Source: Chloroflexota bacterium (GTDB lineage Bacteria > Chloroflexota > Anaerolineae > J036 > Brachytrichaceae). From it: 45,632 nt of DNA. The notes beneath the pieces are model-generated. The model had not been told where the DNA came from. It was given only the letters and a program-made list of their open reading frames with translations, and searched no databases. The DNA is taken from assembly GCA_023488685.1 (NCBI GenBank), contig JAMDDR010000368.1, positions 1 to 45,632 on the forward strand. Direction: 5' to 3'. A program made the translations under genes and the position numbers. Shown here piece by piece: positions 33,074 to 41,886 of this stretch (the first letter of the stretch is position 1; each line of letters begins with the position of its first letter).

Positions 33074-35683
33074 ATGCCAAAAACAGTCCCCAAGATGAAG
33101 ACTCGATTCGTGTGTTCCAGTTGTGGTGGTGCACAAATGCGTTGGACCGGCAAGTGTCCCGACTGTGGCGAGTGGAATACGCTGGTGGAGGAGGTCTTTC
33201 AGGAAAGCAAGCATGCCACTCGGCCGGCAGCGGTCACCAATATGCCGCAGAAGCTGAGTGACGTCAATACGGAAGATATTGCGCGCATCCCGCTGAACAT
33301 CGGCGAATTCTCGCGCGTGCTTGGTGGTGGGATTGTGCCGGGATCGTTGGTCTTGATCGGCGGCGAGCCTGGCATCGGGAAGTGTGTCACCGCTGACACG
33401 CGCGTTTTTGACCCGGTAAGTGGCGCATACCAGCCAATCACAGACTGGGCAAAGATGAAGCGTCCTGTGCGATCCATCAACACCAAAACACTAAAGATGG
33501 AAACAAACGACGTCGCCGCGTTCTGGGAGCGCGGCATCCGGCCTATCGTTGAAGTAAAGACAGCATTGGGCCGGCTCCTTCGTTGTACGCCGGAACATCC
33601 TGTGCTGACCCCTGACGGGTGGTGCCCCGTCGCTCAGTTGCCAACAGGCAGTTATATCGCCAGCCCGCGCTCGCTCCCCCACTTTGGCAATGAGTCGATG
33701 CCAGAAACGCATGTAAAGCTAGTTGCCTATCTGCTTTCAGATGGCTCCGCCCAATCTGCGATCTCTGTCACCAGTGCACTACCAGAAGTTGCACAAGATC
33801 TGGCGGAGATTGCCGCCGCGTTCGAGATGCAACTGTTATCCATCGATAGCCTGGCTGTTGCTGCGCGTAACCAAGCGCAGAGCACGACGCCAATCGCGCG
33901 CTTCGCCACCAGCATGGGTATACGCTTCACACATGCTGCCGGCAAGGCTATTCCGGAACCCATTTTTCGGCTACCACGCCATTTGCTGGCGCTGTTCCTC
34001 AACCGTCTCTTCACTTGTGACGGCTCGATCTACGTAAATGGTCATGGTGAACCTGGCGTTTCGTACGGCACCATCAGTTCTCGTCTCGCCGAGGATGTGC
34101 AACATTTGTTGCTACGATTTGGCATGCCAGCCACGTTACGAACGAAACGCACACGTGTGAATGGCAGGCTCTACGTTGCCTACGAGATTGTCCTGCTCGG
34201 CGTCGAGGAGACACAGCAATTCTTGCGTGAGATCGACATTCTAGGCCGCGACACTGCACACATCCATGTCATGTCGATAACACCTGCGCACCGTCCATCA
34301 ACCCACCGTGACTTGATCCCTACAGGCGAACCCTTTTGGCAACGATTGCGCCAAGCGGCGGGCAATACACCATTTGCGCATATCGCGAAGCATGCCGGCG
34401 TCACGCTGAAGAACCGCAGGCATGCACAACCCTTAACGCGATACACGGTACAGGCCATCTCGGCTGTTCTGCACGATCCGCCTTTGCAGGCATTGGCGCA
34501 AGGCGATGTCTACTGGGATCGGATCGTCAGCATCACGCCATGTGGCGAAGAACCAGTTTATGACATCAGCGTACCGGGGAATGAAAACTTTGTTGCCAAT
34601 GATCTCATCATTCACAACTCCACACTACTGCTACAAGCAGCCGTCTCCACAGCCCAGCACGTCGGCGCCACACTGTACGCCAGCGGCGAAGAGAGCATCC
34701 AACAGTTGAAAATGCGCGCCGAGCGACTGGGCGTGGGGAATAGCGATCTGTTCCTGCTCACCGACACCAACCTGGATAACATGATCTACCAGATCGAATC
34801 GATGCGGCCGAAATTAGCCGTTGTCGACTCGATCCAAACCATGTATCTCGACAGCATCCCTTCCAGTGCCGGCACGGTCAGCCAGGTGCGCGAATGTGCG
34901 CAGCGGTTGCAGATGATGGCAAAGTCGTCCGATATCCCGGTGTTCATCGTCGGCCACGTGACCAAAGAAGGCGCCATTGCCGGCCCGAAAGTGTTGGAAC
35001 ACATCGTAGACACTGTGCTGCAACTTGAAGGCGACCGCTTCCATGCGCTGCGGTTATTGCGCTCGATGAAAAACCGCTTTGGTGCAACCAGCGAAGTCGG
35101 GATTTTTGAAATGGCCAGCAGCGGCATGATCGAAGTGGCCAACCCCAGCGAGGCTTTTCTGGCCGAACGCCTGATGAATGCACCCGGGTCATCCATCGCA
35201 GTGACGATGGAGGGCACACGCCCGCTACTGGTGGAAGTACAGGCGCTGACCTCGTTCACGCAGAACCCAATGCCCCGCCGTACAGTGAACGGCTTCGACT
35301 ATAACCGTCTTTTCATCCTGCTGGCAGTGTTGGCAAAGCGAGTGGGTGTCCGTCTACACGATCAGGACGTATTCATCAACATCGTCGGAGGCATGAGCAT
35401 TGACGAGCCGGCAGCAGATCTGGCCGTTGCCATGGCCATCGCCAGCGCAAGCAAAGGCGTTCCCGTGCCGGCAGATCTGGCGATCCTCGGCGAGATTGGT
35501 CTCAGTGGTGAGCTTCGCTCGGTCAGCCAACTGAATATGCGCTTGAACGAGGTGTCTAAGCTCGGTTTCAAACGTTGCCTGATCCCCAAGACGGCCCGGC
35601 CGGTTGAAACCCCCTCACCGAACCTGCAGTTAATCGCAGCGCGATCGCTGGGAGAGGCGCTCGACGCAGTTTTAGGGACATGA
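33074..35683 (+). CDS. radA: DNA repair protein RadA/Sms interrupted by an intein
   Basis: RadA is a RecA-fold, Lon-like ATPase acting on branched recombination intermediates. The precursor has 869 residues; removing the 412-residue intein leaves 457, the usual RadA length. N-extein: zinc finger C14-x2-C17 and C28-x2-C31 (CPDCGEWN), then GGEPGIGK, the first half of Walker A. C-extein: S516-T followed by LLLQAAVST, with LYASGEES, the RadA-specific KNRFGATSEVGIFEM, and the Lon-like C-terminal domain (GGMSIDEPAADLAVAMAIAS). Start ATG 33074 (a second ATG at codon 8). The ATPase is unusable until splicing. Divergent from the lipoprotein gene. Confidence 0.97.
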   Translation: MPKTVPKMKTRFVCSSCGGAQMRWTGKCPDCGEWNTLVEEVFQESKHATRPAAVTNMPQKLSDVNTEDIARIPLNIGEFSRVLGGGIVPGSLVLIGGEPGIGKCVTADTRVFDPVSGAYQPITDWAKMKRPVRSINTKTLKMETNDVAAFWERGIRPIVEVKTALGRLLRCTPEHPVLTPDGWCPVAQLPTGSYIASPRSLPHFGNESMPETHVKLVAYLLSDGSAQSAISVTSALPEVAQDLAEIAAAFEMQLLSIDSLAVAARNQAQSTTPIARFATSMGIRFTHAAGKAIPEPIFRLPRHLLALFLNRLFTCDGSIYVNGHGEPGVSYGTISSRLAEDVQHLLLRFGMPATLRTKRTRVNGRLYVAYEIVLLGVEETQQFLREIDILGRDTAHIHVMSITPAHRPSTHRDLIPTGEPFWQRLRQAAGNTPFAHIAKHAGVTLKNRRHAQPLTRYTVQAISAVLHDPPLQALAQGDVYWDRIVSITPCGEEPVYDISVPGNENFVANDLIIHNSTLLLQAAVSTAQHVGATLYASGEESIQQLKMRAERLGVGNSDLFLLTDTNLDNMIYQIESMRPKLAVVDSIQTMYLDSIPSSAGTVSQVRECAQRLQMMAKSSDIPVFIVGHVTKEGAIAGPKVLEHIVDTVLQLEGDRFHALRLLRSMKNRFGATSEVGIFEMASSGMIEVANPSEAFLAERLMNAPGSSIAVTMEGTRPLLVEVQALTSFTQNPMPRRTVNGFDYNRLFILLAVLAKRVGVRLHDQDVFINIVGGMSIDEPAADLAVAMAIASASKGVPVPADLAILGEIGLSGELRSVSQLNMRLNEVSKLGFKRCLIPKTARPVETPSPNLQLIAARSLGEALDAVLGT
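33383..34618 (+). mobile_element. RadA intein with LAGLIDADG homing endonuclease
   Basis: A 412-residue, in-frame protein intron from C104 to N515 of the RadA precursor. Block A: CVTADTRVFDP. Block B: RCTPEHPVLTPDGW, with the TxxH motif. Two LAGLIDADG motifs: LVAYLLSDG (216-224) and LFLNRLFTCDG (ending at 316), both keeping the catalytic aspartate. Block F: VYDISVPGNENFVANDLIIHN, with the penultimate His and terminal Asn. The +1 extein residue is Ser516. Insertion is between Walker A Lys and Ser. All splicing residues are present, so splicing should work; endonuclease activity is plausible. Confidence 0.97.
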
Positions 35684-35697
35684 GCCGGGTTGCGCGA

Positions 35698-36894
35698 TTA
35701 GAAACGCCCATTCAAGGAACTGCTGTACCCCGTCAACTCCACATAACCCACGCCTGTTACGGCAGTTCCTTTCACTTGCCCCGTCACGTTGACTGCGCCC
35801 TCCCAGTAAACGACAGAGACCTGCATCAACTGGTCTGGCACACGCGCTTCGACGTCGAGTTGAATGTCGTGATCAGGAATCGTGATGCGCCAACGCACCG
35901 GGTAGCTTGCACCATCCACCGAACTTTGCCAGGTATTCAATGCCTCGATCGTTACCTGATCACTCTGTAATGGCGTGCTGCCGCCACCCGCGTCGACCAG
36001 AGTTCCACCCGAGACGGGTTCGACACTGCCGTCGCGGTTGCGGATCCGAAAAAACATCAGTTCACGCTGGTCGCTTAACTGGATCGAGAACCAATCCCAC
36101 CCCTGAGCCTGCGGCCCGAGTGCACTGGTGCTCCACTCATGGTCCATCCAACTCAGCCCACTCACGTCAAACACACCGCCATCGGCCTGCACGCGCCCTT
36201 TCGCCTCTATTCTTGTGAGCGAGTAGTAATAGGAAGCGTTACCGAGCGTATCACTTTTCGGACTGAGCCCTCTATTTCCGTGCGCAACCGGGGGTTTCAA
36301 CGAGTGTAGATCAAGCTCAATACCGTATGCACCGCTGCGGGCTTTCAGCCGCACCGTGTTGCCTTCCTCGTCCACAGCCACGGCCGACCAATCTTCGACG
36401 AACACCGTGTAAGGTTCACCACTGGCACCCGCCAACCCTGCCGCCCCACGGCTGAACTTTTCAAATGAGACATGTTGATCTGCCGCGCTATCCGTCACGG
36501 CAAAGTGAGCGAAATAGACCTGGTTGGACACGAAGTCGGATTCACGCGCCGGCATCTCGCTCTGCGGCAACAATGCACGCCGGAAGAAGGTAAGCTGGTA
36601 ACCAAAGTGCCTGCCACCACTGTCCGTCAGGTTCCCAGTGTAGTACCACCATTCCGTCTGGAAATCCGGATGTGGGCCATGATCGCGCGGGAAAAGAAAC
36701 TCGCGCGGAACAAAAGCCCGCGCGAATTTTGCGTTATTTTGATCGATCCCCGTTTCGAGACCGTTCACCGTCGCGCGCGCCTCCAAAGGCGGCTGTGGTC
36801 TCAAAAGAGACCACACCACCAGAGCGCCAGCCAGCAGTAGACCCATCCCTATCAGCACGCGCAACACTCTAGTCATAGCCAGCCTGTGAACCAT
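35698..36894 (-). CDS. CrtC/AttH-like lipocalin-fold membrane protein
   Basis: 398 residues with one N-terminal membrane segment (TRVLRVLIGMGLLLAGALVVWSLL) and then the AttH/CrtC domain. The signature is HPDFQTEWWYYTGNL, followed by FGYQLTFFRRAL. Further on are VSGLSWMDHEWSTSALGPQAQGWDWFSIQL and RWRITIPDHDIQLDVEARVPDQ. The fold includes carotenoid 1,2-hydratase (CrtC) and AttH proteins, but no carotenoid genes lie nearby except possibly the reductase pair at 27.5-28.9 kb. Start ATG 36894 is chosen; the same frame extends to 37215, but that part overlaps the divergent npdG. Predicted extracytoplasmic domain, exact reaction unknown. Confidence 0.85.
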   Translation of the reverse strand: MVHRLAMTRVLRVLIGMGLLLAGALVVWSLLRPQPPLEARATVNGLETGIDQNNAKFARAFVPREFLFPRDHGPHPDFQTEWWYYTGNLTDSGGRHFGYQLTFFRRALLPQSEMPARESDFVSNQVYFAHFAVTDSAADQHVSFEKFSRGAAGLAGASGEPYTVFVEDWSAVAVDEEGNTVRLKARSGAYGIELDLHSLKPPVAHGNRGLSPKSDTLGNASYYYSLTRIEAKGRVQADGGVFDVSGLSWMDHEWSTSALGPQAQGWDWFSIQLSDQRELMFFRIRNRDGSVEPVSGGTLVDAGGGSTPLQSDQVTIEALNTWQSSVDGASYPVRWRITIPDHDIQLDVEARVPDQLMQVSVVYWEGAVNVTGQVKGTAVTGVGYVELTGYSSSLNGRF

Positions 36895-37012
36895 ATTCAC
36901 CCATGATGCCTGGATTCTAGACGAGTCCTTGCCACGCATTTGAGCCTGACCAACTGATACAATCTCAAACTTGGAAGCCATTCCATGTGCAAAGAGGAGC
37001 ACACAAGGTTTT

Positions 37013-37660
37013 ATGAAAATTGCAGTACTGGGCGGCACGGGCAAGGAAGGGTCTGGGCTGGCATTGCGTTGGGCAAACAGTGGACATGAAGTCATCATCG
37101 GTTCGAGGGATTCCACCAAAGCACAACGCGTCGCCGAAGAGTTGAACCTGACACTCGGTGTGGTGCGCATGACGGGAACAGATAACCTGACTGCTGCGCA
37201 AAGCGCGGATATCATTGTGCTTACAGTTCCTTATGCCGCACACAAGGTTACGTTATCTGGTGTCAAAGAGGCGTTGCACGGGAAAGTACTCGTCGATGTC
37301 ACGGTTCCAGTCAACCCAACCGACATCCTGCGCGTGTCCATCCCTCCTGCCGGGTCTGCGGCGAAAGAGGCGCAGTTATTCCTCGGCGACGACGTCAACG
37401 TTATCGCCGCGTTTCAAAACATCTCTGCCACACATCTGAAGAAGCTGGACGCTGCGATTGACTGCGATGTCCTGGTGTGCGGCGATAACGCGGAAGCCAA
37501 GAAACTGGGCCTGCAGCTTGTCGCCGACGCAGGCATGAAAGGTTTGGATGCGGGACCGTTGGATAACGCCGTCGTCGTGGAGGGGTTGACATCAATCCTT
37601 CTGGGCATCAACCGGCGCCACAAAGTCAAAGGCGCCGGCATACGCATTACGGGAATATAG
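37013..37660 (+). CDS. npdG: F420-dependent NADP oxidoreductase (NPDG/Fno type)
   Basis: 215 residues. Transfers hydride between coenzyme F420 and NADP. The N-terminal Rossmann motif is MKIAVLGGTGKEGSGLALRWANSGHEVIIGSR (about 1-32), and VLTVPYAAH, DVTVPVNP and the NISA..L mid-section are typical. The C-terminal GLDAGPLDNAVVVEGLTSILLGINRRHKV matches the family end. Start ATG 37013 is used; an ATG at 36971 would add 14 unlikely residues. It is followed 9 nt later by cofE, so the three genes form an F420 cluster. Confidence 0.93.
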   Translation: MKIAVLGGTGKEGSGLALRWANSGHEVIIGSRDSTKAQRVAEELNLTLGVVRMTGTDNLTAAQSADIIVLTVPYAAHKVTLSGVKEALHGKVLVDVTVPVNPTDILRVSIPPAGSAAKEAQLFLGDDVNVIAAFQNISATHLKKLDAAIDCDVLVCGDNAEAKKLGLQLVADAGMKGLDAGPLDNAVVVEGLTSILLGINRRHKVKGAGIRITGI

Positions 37661-37669
37661 CTGCAATCC

Positions 37670-38416
37670 ATGCTTGAACTGTTCCCCATTGAGGGTTTAC
37701 CGATCATCAGACCCGGCGATGATCTGGCTGGGATGTTGTCGTCAGCCTTGCGCCCGCTCAACCCGCGTGATGGCGATGTGCTGGTCGTCACGTCCAAGAT
37801 CATCTCCAAAGCGGAGGGGCGCTTTATAAACCTGCGTGATATTACACCCTCAGAACGCGCGCTCGAACTGGCGCAGGTTACGCGCAAAGACCCCCGGCTG
37901 GTTGAGTTGATTCTGCAGGAATCACTGGTCGTGTCGCGCGCCGCGCCCGGTGTGCTCATCACCCAGCACCGGCTCGGTTTCATATCGGCCAACGCCGCCA
38001 TCGATCATTCCAACGTCTCCACGGATATCGACATCGTGTTACTCATGCCCGTCGCTCCGGACAACAACGCCTTGCAACTGCATGAGTGCCTTTCACGGGC
38101 TTTCGATGTTCACATCGCCGTCGTCATCGTCGACAGCCATGGCCGGCCACACCGCCTCGGCACGGTTGGCGTGGCGGTCGGGGTGGCAGGAATGCCGGGG
38201 GTCGAGGATTGGCGCGGGCGTCCAGACCTGTTCGGGTACGAACTGCAACACACCGACATCGGTCTTGCGGATATGGTGGCTTCGGCCGCCACACTATTGC
38301 TCGGACAAGCCGCGGAAGGTGTTCCCGCTGTGCTCGTACGTGGCGTAACGTACTCGCGGCGCGAAGGGAGCGCGGCAGAAATCATCCGGCCGGCTCACCT
38401 CAATCTATACGCCTGA
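37670..38416 (+). CDS. cofE: Coenzyme F420:L-glutamate ligase (CofE/FbiB N-domain)
   Basis: 248 residues. Adds glutamate to F420-0 using GTP, building the poly-gamma-glutamyl tail. Seen: GDVLVVTSKIISKAEGRFINL (about 35-55), VTRKDPRLVELILQES, ITQHRLGFISANAAIDHSNV and VVIVDSHGRPHRLGTVGVAVGVAGMPGV. The terminal ALVRG-like VLVRGVTYSRREGSAAEIIRP follows. In actinobacteria this domain is fused to a nitroreductase to make FbiB; here that second domain is the next gene, 6 nt away. Complete. Confidence 0.95.
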   Translation: MLELFPIEGLPIIRPGDDLAGMLSSALRPLNPRDGDVLVVTSKIISKAEGRFINLRDITPSERALELAQVTRKDPRLVELILQESLVVSRAAPGVLITQHRLGFISANAAIDHSNVSTDIDIVLLMPVAPDNNALQLHECLSRAFDVHIAVVIVDSHGRPHRLGTVGVAVGVAGMPGVEDWRGRPDLFGYELQHTDIGLADMVASAATLLLGQAAEGVPAVLVRGVTYSRREGSAAEIIRPAHLNLYA

Positions 38417-38422
38417 CCCCAC

Positions 38423-39034
38423 ATGCCCAGCCAATCCGCCATTGATCTGCGCCGCATGATCCGGCGTTACACCGACCAGCCGGTCGACGCCGCAACAATT
38501 CAAATGCTGCTCAACGCCGCCATACGCGCACCCTCACCACACAATCGCCAACCCTGGCGATTTGCCGTCGTCCGTGGTGAAGCGCGCATATGCCTGGCGC
38601 GCAGCATGGGCGATCAGTTACGCGCCGACTCAGCGCGCGACGGGATATCGGCCACCGTCATCGACCGTGACGTAGCCCGTTCATACCAACGTATCACCGG
38701 CGCCCCAGTCGCCATCCTGGCCTGTCTTTGTATGACCGACATGGACGTGTATCCTGACGAACGGCGCAACATCGCGGAGCAGTGCATGGCCGTGCAGGCA
38801 GTCGCCGCGGCCATTCAAAATATTCTGCTCAGAGCCACTGAGTTGGGATTGGGCGCGTGCTGGATGTGCGCGCCTTTGTTTTGCCAGGAAGCCGTCATTC
38901 GCACGTTGCAGTTGCCCTCTGATTGGTTGCCACAGGCGCTCATTACCGTGGGCTACCCTGCAGATGAGGGTAAGGATCGACCACGCTACGAGATTGAGGA
39001 CATCAGCGTGTTTATACAGCAATGCAGGGAGTGA
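38423..39034 (+). CDS. Nitroreductase-fold protein, FbiB C-domain-like
   Basis: 203 residues of the FMN nitroreductase fold. Seen: IRRYTDQPVDAATIQMLLNAAIRAPSPHNRQPWRFAVV, then QAVAAAIQNILLRATELGLGACWMCAPL and ALITVGYPADEGK. It corresponds to the C-terminal domain of actinobacterial FbiB, which reduces dehydro-F420-0 during F420 synthesis. The 6-nt gap to cofE strengthens that reading. A general nitroreductase is the alternative. Convergent with the M1 peptidase gene, with 24 nt between stops. Confidence 0.88.
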   Translation: MPSQSAIDLRRMIRRYTDQPVDAATIQMLLNAAIRAPSPHNRQPWRFAVVRGEARICLARSMGDQLRADSARDGISATVIDRDVARSYQRITGAPVAILACLCMTDMDVYPDERRNIAEQCMAVQAVAAAIQNILLRATELGLGACWMCAPLFCQEAVIRTLQLPSDWLPQALITVGYPADEGKDRPRYEIEDISVFIQQCRE

Positions 39035-39058
39035 CTTATAACGCCCCAGCGAAAGAGG

Positions 39059-40777
39059 CTATGGGCGACGCGCACTGCGCATCCATTCGTCAAACGCCTG
39101 TCGCACGGGTCGCCCGATCCCTATTTCGTCGGCCACGCTCAATAGGTTTTCCGCATGCACAATTTTGTAGCGATTACGCGCGAAGTAGATGCGCAGCCAT
39201 GAGTCAAACAGGCGATCTCCCACCGTGCGGCGAACCGCATCGAAGAACAACGGCCCTTTGCCATAGACGAGTGGCGAGTAGACAGCGCGGTCAAATGCGC
39301 CAGTCGGTTGAGCAACCGGCGCATCACGCCCGATACGCAACTCTCGTTGATACCGTGCAGTGAAATAGCGTTCCCGCTCGGCAGCCGCGGCCTCTGCACC
39401 GTAGCGATCCTCGATATAGAGAGATGCCATGTATTGGGTCAGCGACTCGTCAAGCCAGGGTTCGTTGATCGGGTCACTGCCCACCATGGAATACCACCAT
39501 TGGTGCGCCACTTCGTGCGCCACTATCCATTCGAAATAGCCGCCGTCCATCTCATATAGAGAATCAGTAACACCGGCCAGCATCGGATACTCGATACCGC
39601 CTGCCACCGTAGGTGAGGCAAAAACGTTCAACACTTTGAATGGATATGCTCCGAGCCGGCGGGTATAAACGGACAGCGCCTCGGCTGCGTAGATCAGGGC
39701 GCGCTGTCCACCACGCTGATAGGAGGGGAGATAGTAACTTCCCACCAGGATATTCCCCCCGGCGTGAACCGTCGTTGTGAGCACCTGGTACTGGTTGCTG
39801 GCGTGGATGGCAACATCGCGCACCGGGCCGGCCACACACACAGTCTCCTTCCACAACGTTGCTTTGTCCGGTGCGCGTGTTGCGCCAGATGGTAATGCCG
39901 CTGTTGATGTTGGCGTTTCACCACACACGCCTGTTGCAGCAATGACAAGATCGGCCGGTGCACGAATGCGCACATGGTATAGACTTGTTTCAGAGAATAC
40001 GACGTCACCATACGTCGGTGCGGCATCGACCAGCCAGCCCTGTGTGCCTCGCACCGGGATCATGACATAGGTATTGGGCAACGCTATCACACCATTTGAC
40101 CAGCCGAATGTGCGGTACCCCCCGCGCGCCTGCAACGGGACAGTCACCAGGAAGCTCGCATCAAGCACAACCGCCTGGCCGGGCCGCAGTGGTGATGGCA
40201 TCGGGACACTCAAAACAGAGGTATCGGTGATCATGGTGCTGCCGGAGTAGGGAACACCCGATCGCAGAAAAGGTACCGGCTTCACCGCCGCGCCATCCAC
40301 GCGGAGATCAGTCACCACCATGTCTCCGCCCAAATAGTCGGTGTTGGGATAAAGACGCAACAGGATCTCGTCGAGTGCTTCGCTCGACCGGTTCACGTAA
40401 CGCACCTGCTGGGTGCCCGTGACGTGCTGGAGATCGCTTGCGATGGATAATTGAATATCGTACCGGGTTGCGTCGCCAAACTGCGCCAGGTCCTGTACGA
40501 AGGGGGCGCGTAATGCGGTGCTATACGGCATCAGTTCCGCCGGCAGCACGGTTGCTGTATCGGCAACCCCCTCATCTGCGAGGGATGTCGCTGCGGGCGT
40601 TGCGGCAGCCGCCGTGACTGATGCATCCTCAGCGCTCACGAGTGGCGTTTCGGAAGCCACCTGCGAAGCCACCTGCCCCGGCACTGACCGCAAAAACGGA
40701 GCAGACTGATTCAACGAGCACGCGGCTAAAAGCAAAACGGCGCAAAACAGGGTTACAGAGATACGAATGAGCTTCAT
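39059..40777 (-). CDS. M1 family zinc metallopeptidase lipoprotein
   Basis: 572 residues. The N-terminus MKLIRISVTLFCAVLLLAAC is a lipoprotein signal with Cys20. A linker rich in Ala/Thr/Ser follows (about 30-75). The M1-like N-terminal beta domain precedes a GGIEYPMLAG substrate motif. The zinc site is HEVAHQWW (H421, H425) with E444 in PWLDESLTQYM, exactly 18 residues after the second His, as in M1. The C-terminal helical domain is present. It is probably an outward-facing peptidase tethered to the cell membrane. Divergent from the LysM lipoprotein gene. Confidence 0.93.
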   Translation of the reverse strand: MKLIRISVTLFCAVLLLAACSLNQSAPFLRSVPGQVASQVASETPLVSAEDASVTAAAATPAATSLADEGVADTATVLPAELMPYSTALRAPFVQDLAQFGDATRYDIQLSIASDLQHVTGTQQVRYVNRSSEALDEILLRLYPNTDYLGGDMVVTDLRVDGAAVKPVPFLRSGVPYSGSTMITDTSVLSVPMPSPLRPGQAVVLDASFLVTVPLQARGGYRTFGWSNGVIALPNTYVMIPVRGTQGWLVDAAPTYGDVVFSETSLYHVRIRAPADLVIAATGVCGETPTSTAALPSGATRAPDKATLWKETVCVAGPVRDVAIHASNQYQVLTTTVHAGGNILVGSYYLPSYQRGGQRALIYAAEALSVYTRRLGAYPFKVLNVFASPTVAGGIEYPMLAGVTDSLYEMDGGYFEWIVAHEVAHQWWYSMVGSDPINEPWLDESLTQYMASLYIEDRYGAEAAAAERERYFTARYQRELRIGRDAPVAQPTGAFDRAVYSPLVYGKGPLFFDAVRRTVGDRLFDSWLRIYFARNRYKIVHAENLLSVADEIGIGRPVRQAFDEWMRSARRP

Positions 40778-40855
40778 GAACGTAACTGGTTACACTGATA
40801 TCGATGAATGTGCCAGCCACGCACCAGCATCTCGCACAACGCAACACACAATGAT

Positions 40856-40886
40856 TTGCCTGGCGCACAGCGCATCCCAGTATAAT
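40856..40886 (+). promoter_or_regulatory. Candidate promoter of the LysM lipoprotein gene
   Basis: A perfect TATAAT (40881-40886) ends 12 nt before the ATG; TTGCCT (40856-40861) is at a long 19-nt spacing. A start a few bases before the ATG would give a very short leader. Confidence 0.4.
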
Positions 40887-40898
40887 GCCGCTGTGCCG

Positions 40899-41864
40899 AT
40901 GTCTCGTACTACGCTCATTATCTTTTTGTGCCTGACTTTCGTGGCAACAGCTTGTGGCGGCAGCGTCAGCGATCGCACGCCAACCCCAAGCGTGACCGCG
41001 CCGTTGCCAACTGCACGCCCGACGATCACCCCGCCGGCAACGCCCACCCTGGCGCCTGCCACCATGCCTGCACCGAAAGAGGCAACGCCTTCCCCTACCC
41101 CAGTAACCTACAAAGTGCAGGAAGGCGACACCCCCATTTTGATTGCCAATAAATTCGGTGTCAGCGTTGCAGACTTGATTGCGCTCAACAACATTGATCC
41201 TGCCACGATGCAGATCGGCCAGGATCTCATCATTCCCACTGGCCCGCAGGCGGCACAACCCAGTGATGCACTGCTGCCTTCGCCCACACCAGGTGCGTTT
41301 AACGTGCGCGGTCTGAATGTTTACCGCACGCCAGTCGGGAGCCTGGAATGCCTTGGTGAGGTATACAACCCCGGTCCGAATGCGCTCGGAAACGTGCAGT
41401 TGCAGATTGCATTACTGGACCAGGCAGATCAAATCCTGCTGGCAGCACCAGTCTTCGTCCCAATGGAAGTCATTCCTGCCGAGCAGAGTGCGCCTTTCCG
41501 GCTACTGTTCACCGACCCACCAGCAGCATACGCCAAGTTCAGTATCACGCCGTTGCGCGGTGAAGCAGTTGACCCGGCTTCGCGTTTTGCTCAACTGCAA
41601 GTGACGCGCAGTGAAGGCGCCCCCAGCGGATCGCAGTACCGCGTTTACGGTGAAATTAGCAATGCCGACCAGGTGAACGCATCCAAGATTCGCCTGACAG
41701 TAACCACCTACGATAGCGAACAGCGTGTCATAGGGTATCGCGACGCAGTGCTGAGTGAGGGCCCCCTCGCACCCGGAGCCACGTTGCCGTTCGACATCAC
41801 GCTGGCTTCATCATCCCCCAACGTGGCCAGGTTCGCCGTCGTTGTGGAAGCGTTAAAGTCCTGA
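40899..41864 (+). CDS. LysM-domain lipoprotein with FxLYD-like domains
   Basis: 321 residues. The signal MSRTTLIIFLCLTFVATACGG has the lipid-attached C19. A proline/threonine-rich linker follows (about 25-70). One LysM domain carries the glycan-binding pattern VTYKVQEGDTPILIANKFGVSVADLIALNNI ... IGQDLIIPTG. The C-terminal 190 residues contain two FxLYD-like beta domains (YRTPVGSLECLGEVYNPGP and YRVYGEISNADQVNASKIRLTV). The first 44 codons of the longer frame upstream of ATG 40899 are rejected. It probably binds peptidoglycan or glycan on the outer face of the membrane. Convergent with priA. Confidence 0.9.
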   Translation: MSRTTLIIFLCLTFVATACGGSVSDRTPTPSVTAPLPTARPTITPPATPTLAPATMPAPKEATPSPTPVTYKVQEGDTPILIANKFGVSVADLIALNNIDPATMQIGQDLIIPTGPQAAQPSDALLPSPTPGAFNVRGLNVYRTPVGSLECLGEVYNPGPNALGNVQLQIALLDQADQILLAAPVFVPMEVIPAEQSAPFRLLFTDPPAAYAKFSITPLRGEAVDPASRFAQLQVTRSEGAPSGSQYRVYGEISNADQVNASKIRLTVTTYDSEQRVIGYRDAVLSEGPLAPGATLPFDITLASSSPNVARFAVVVEALKS

Positions 41865-41886
41865 TAAGTCACTGCGGCGCCTGAGC

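Noticed and set aside
36895..37215. Extra 107 codons ahead of the CrtC/AttH-like gene
   Set aside because: It overlaps the divergent npdG, which has a strong Rossmann motif, and shows no family similarity.
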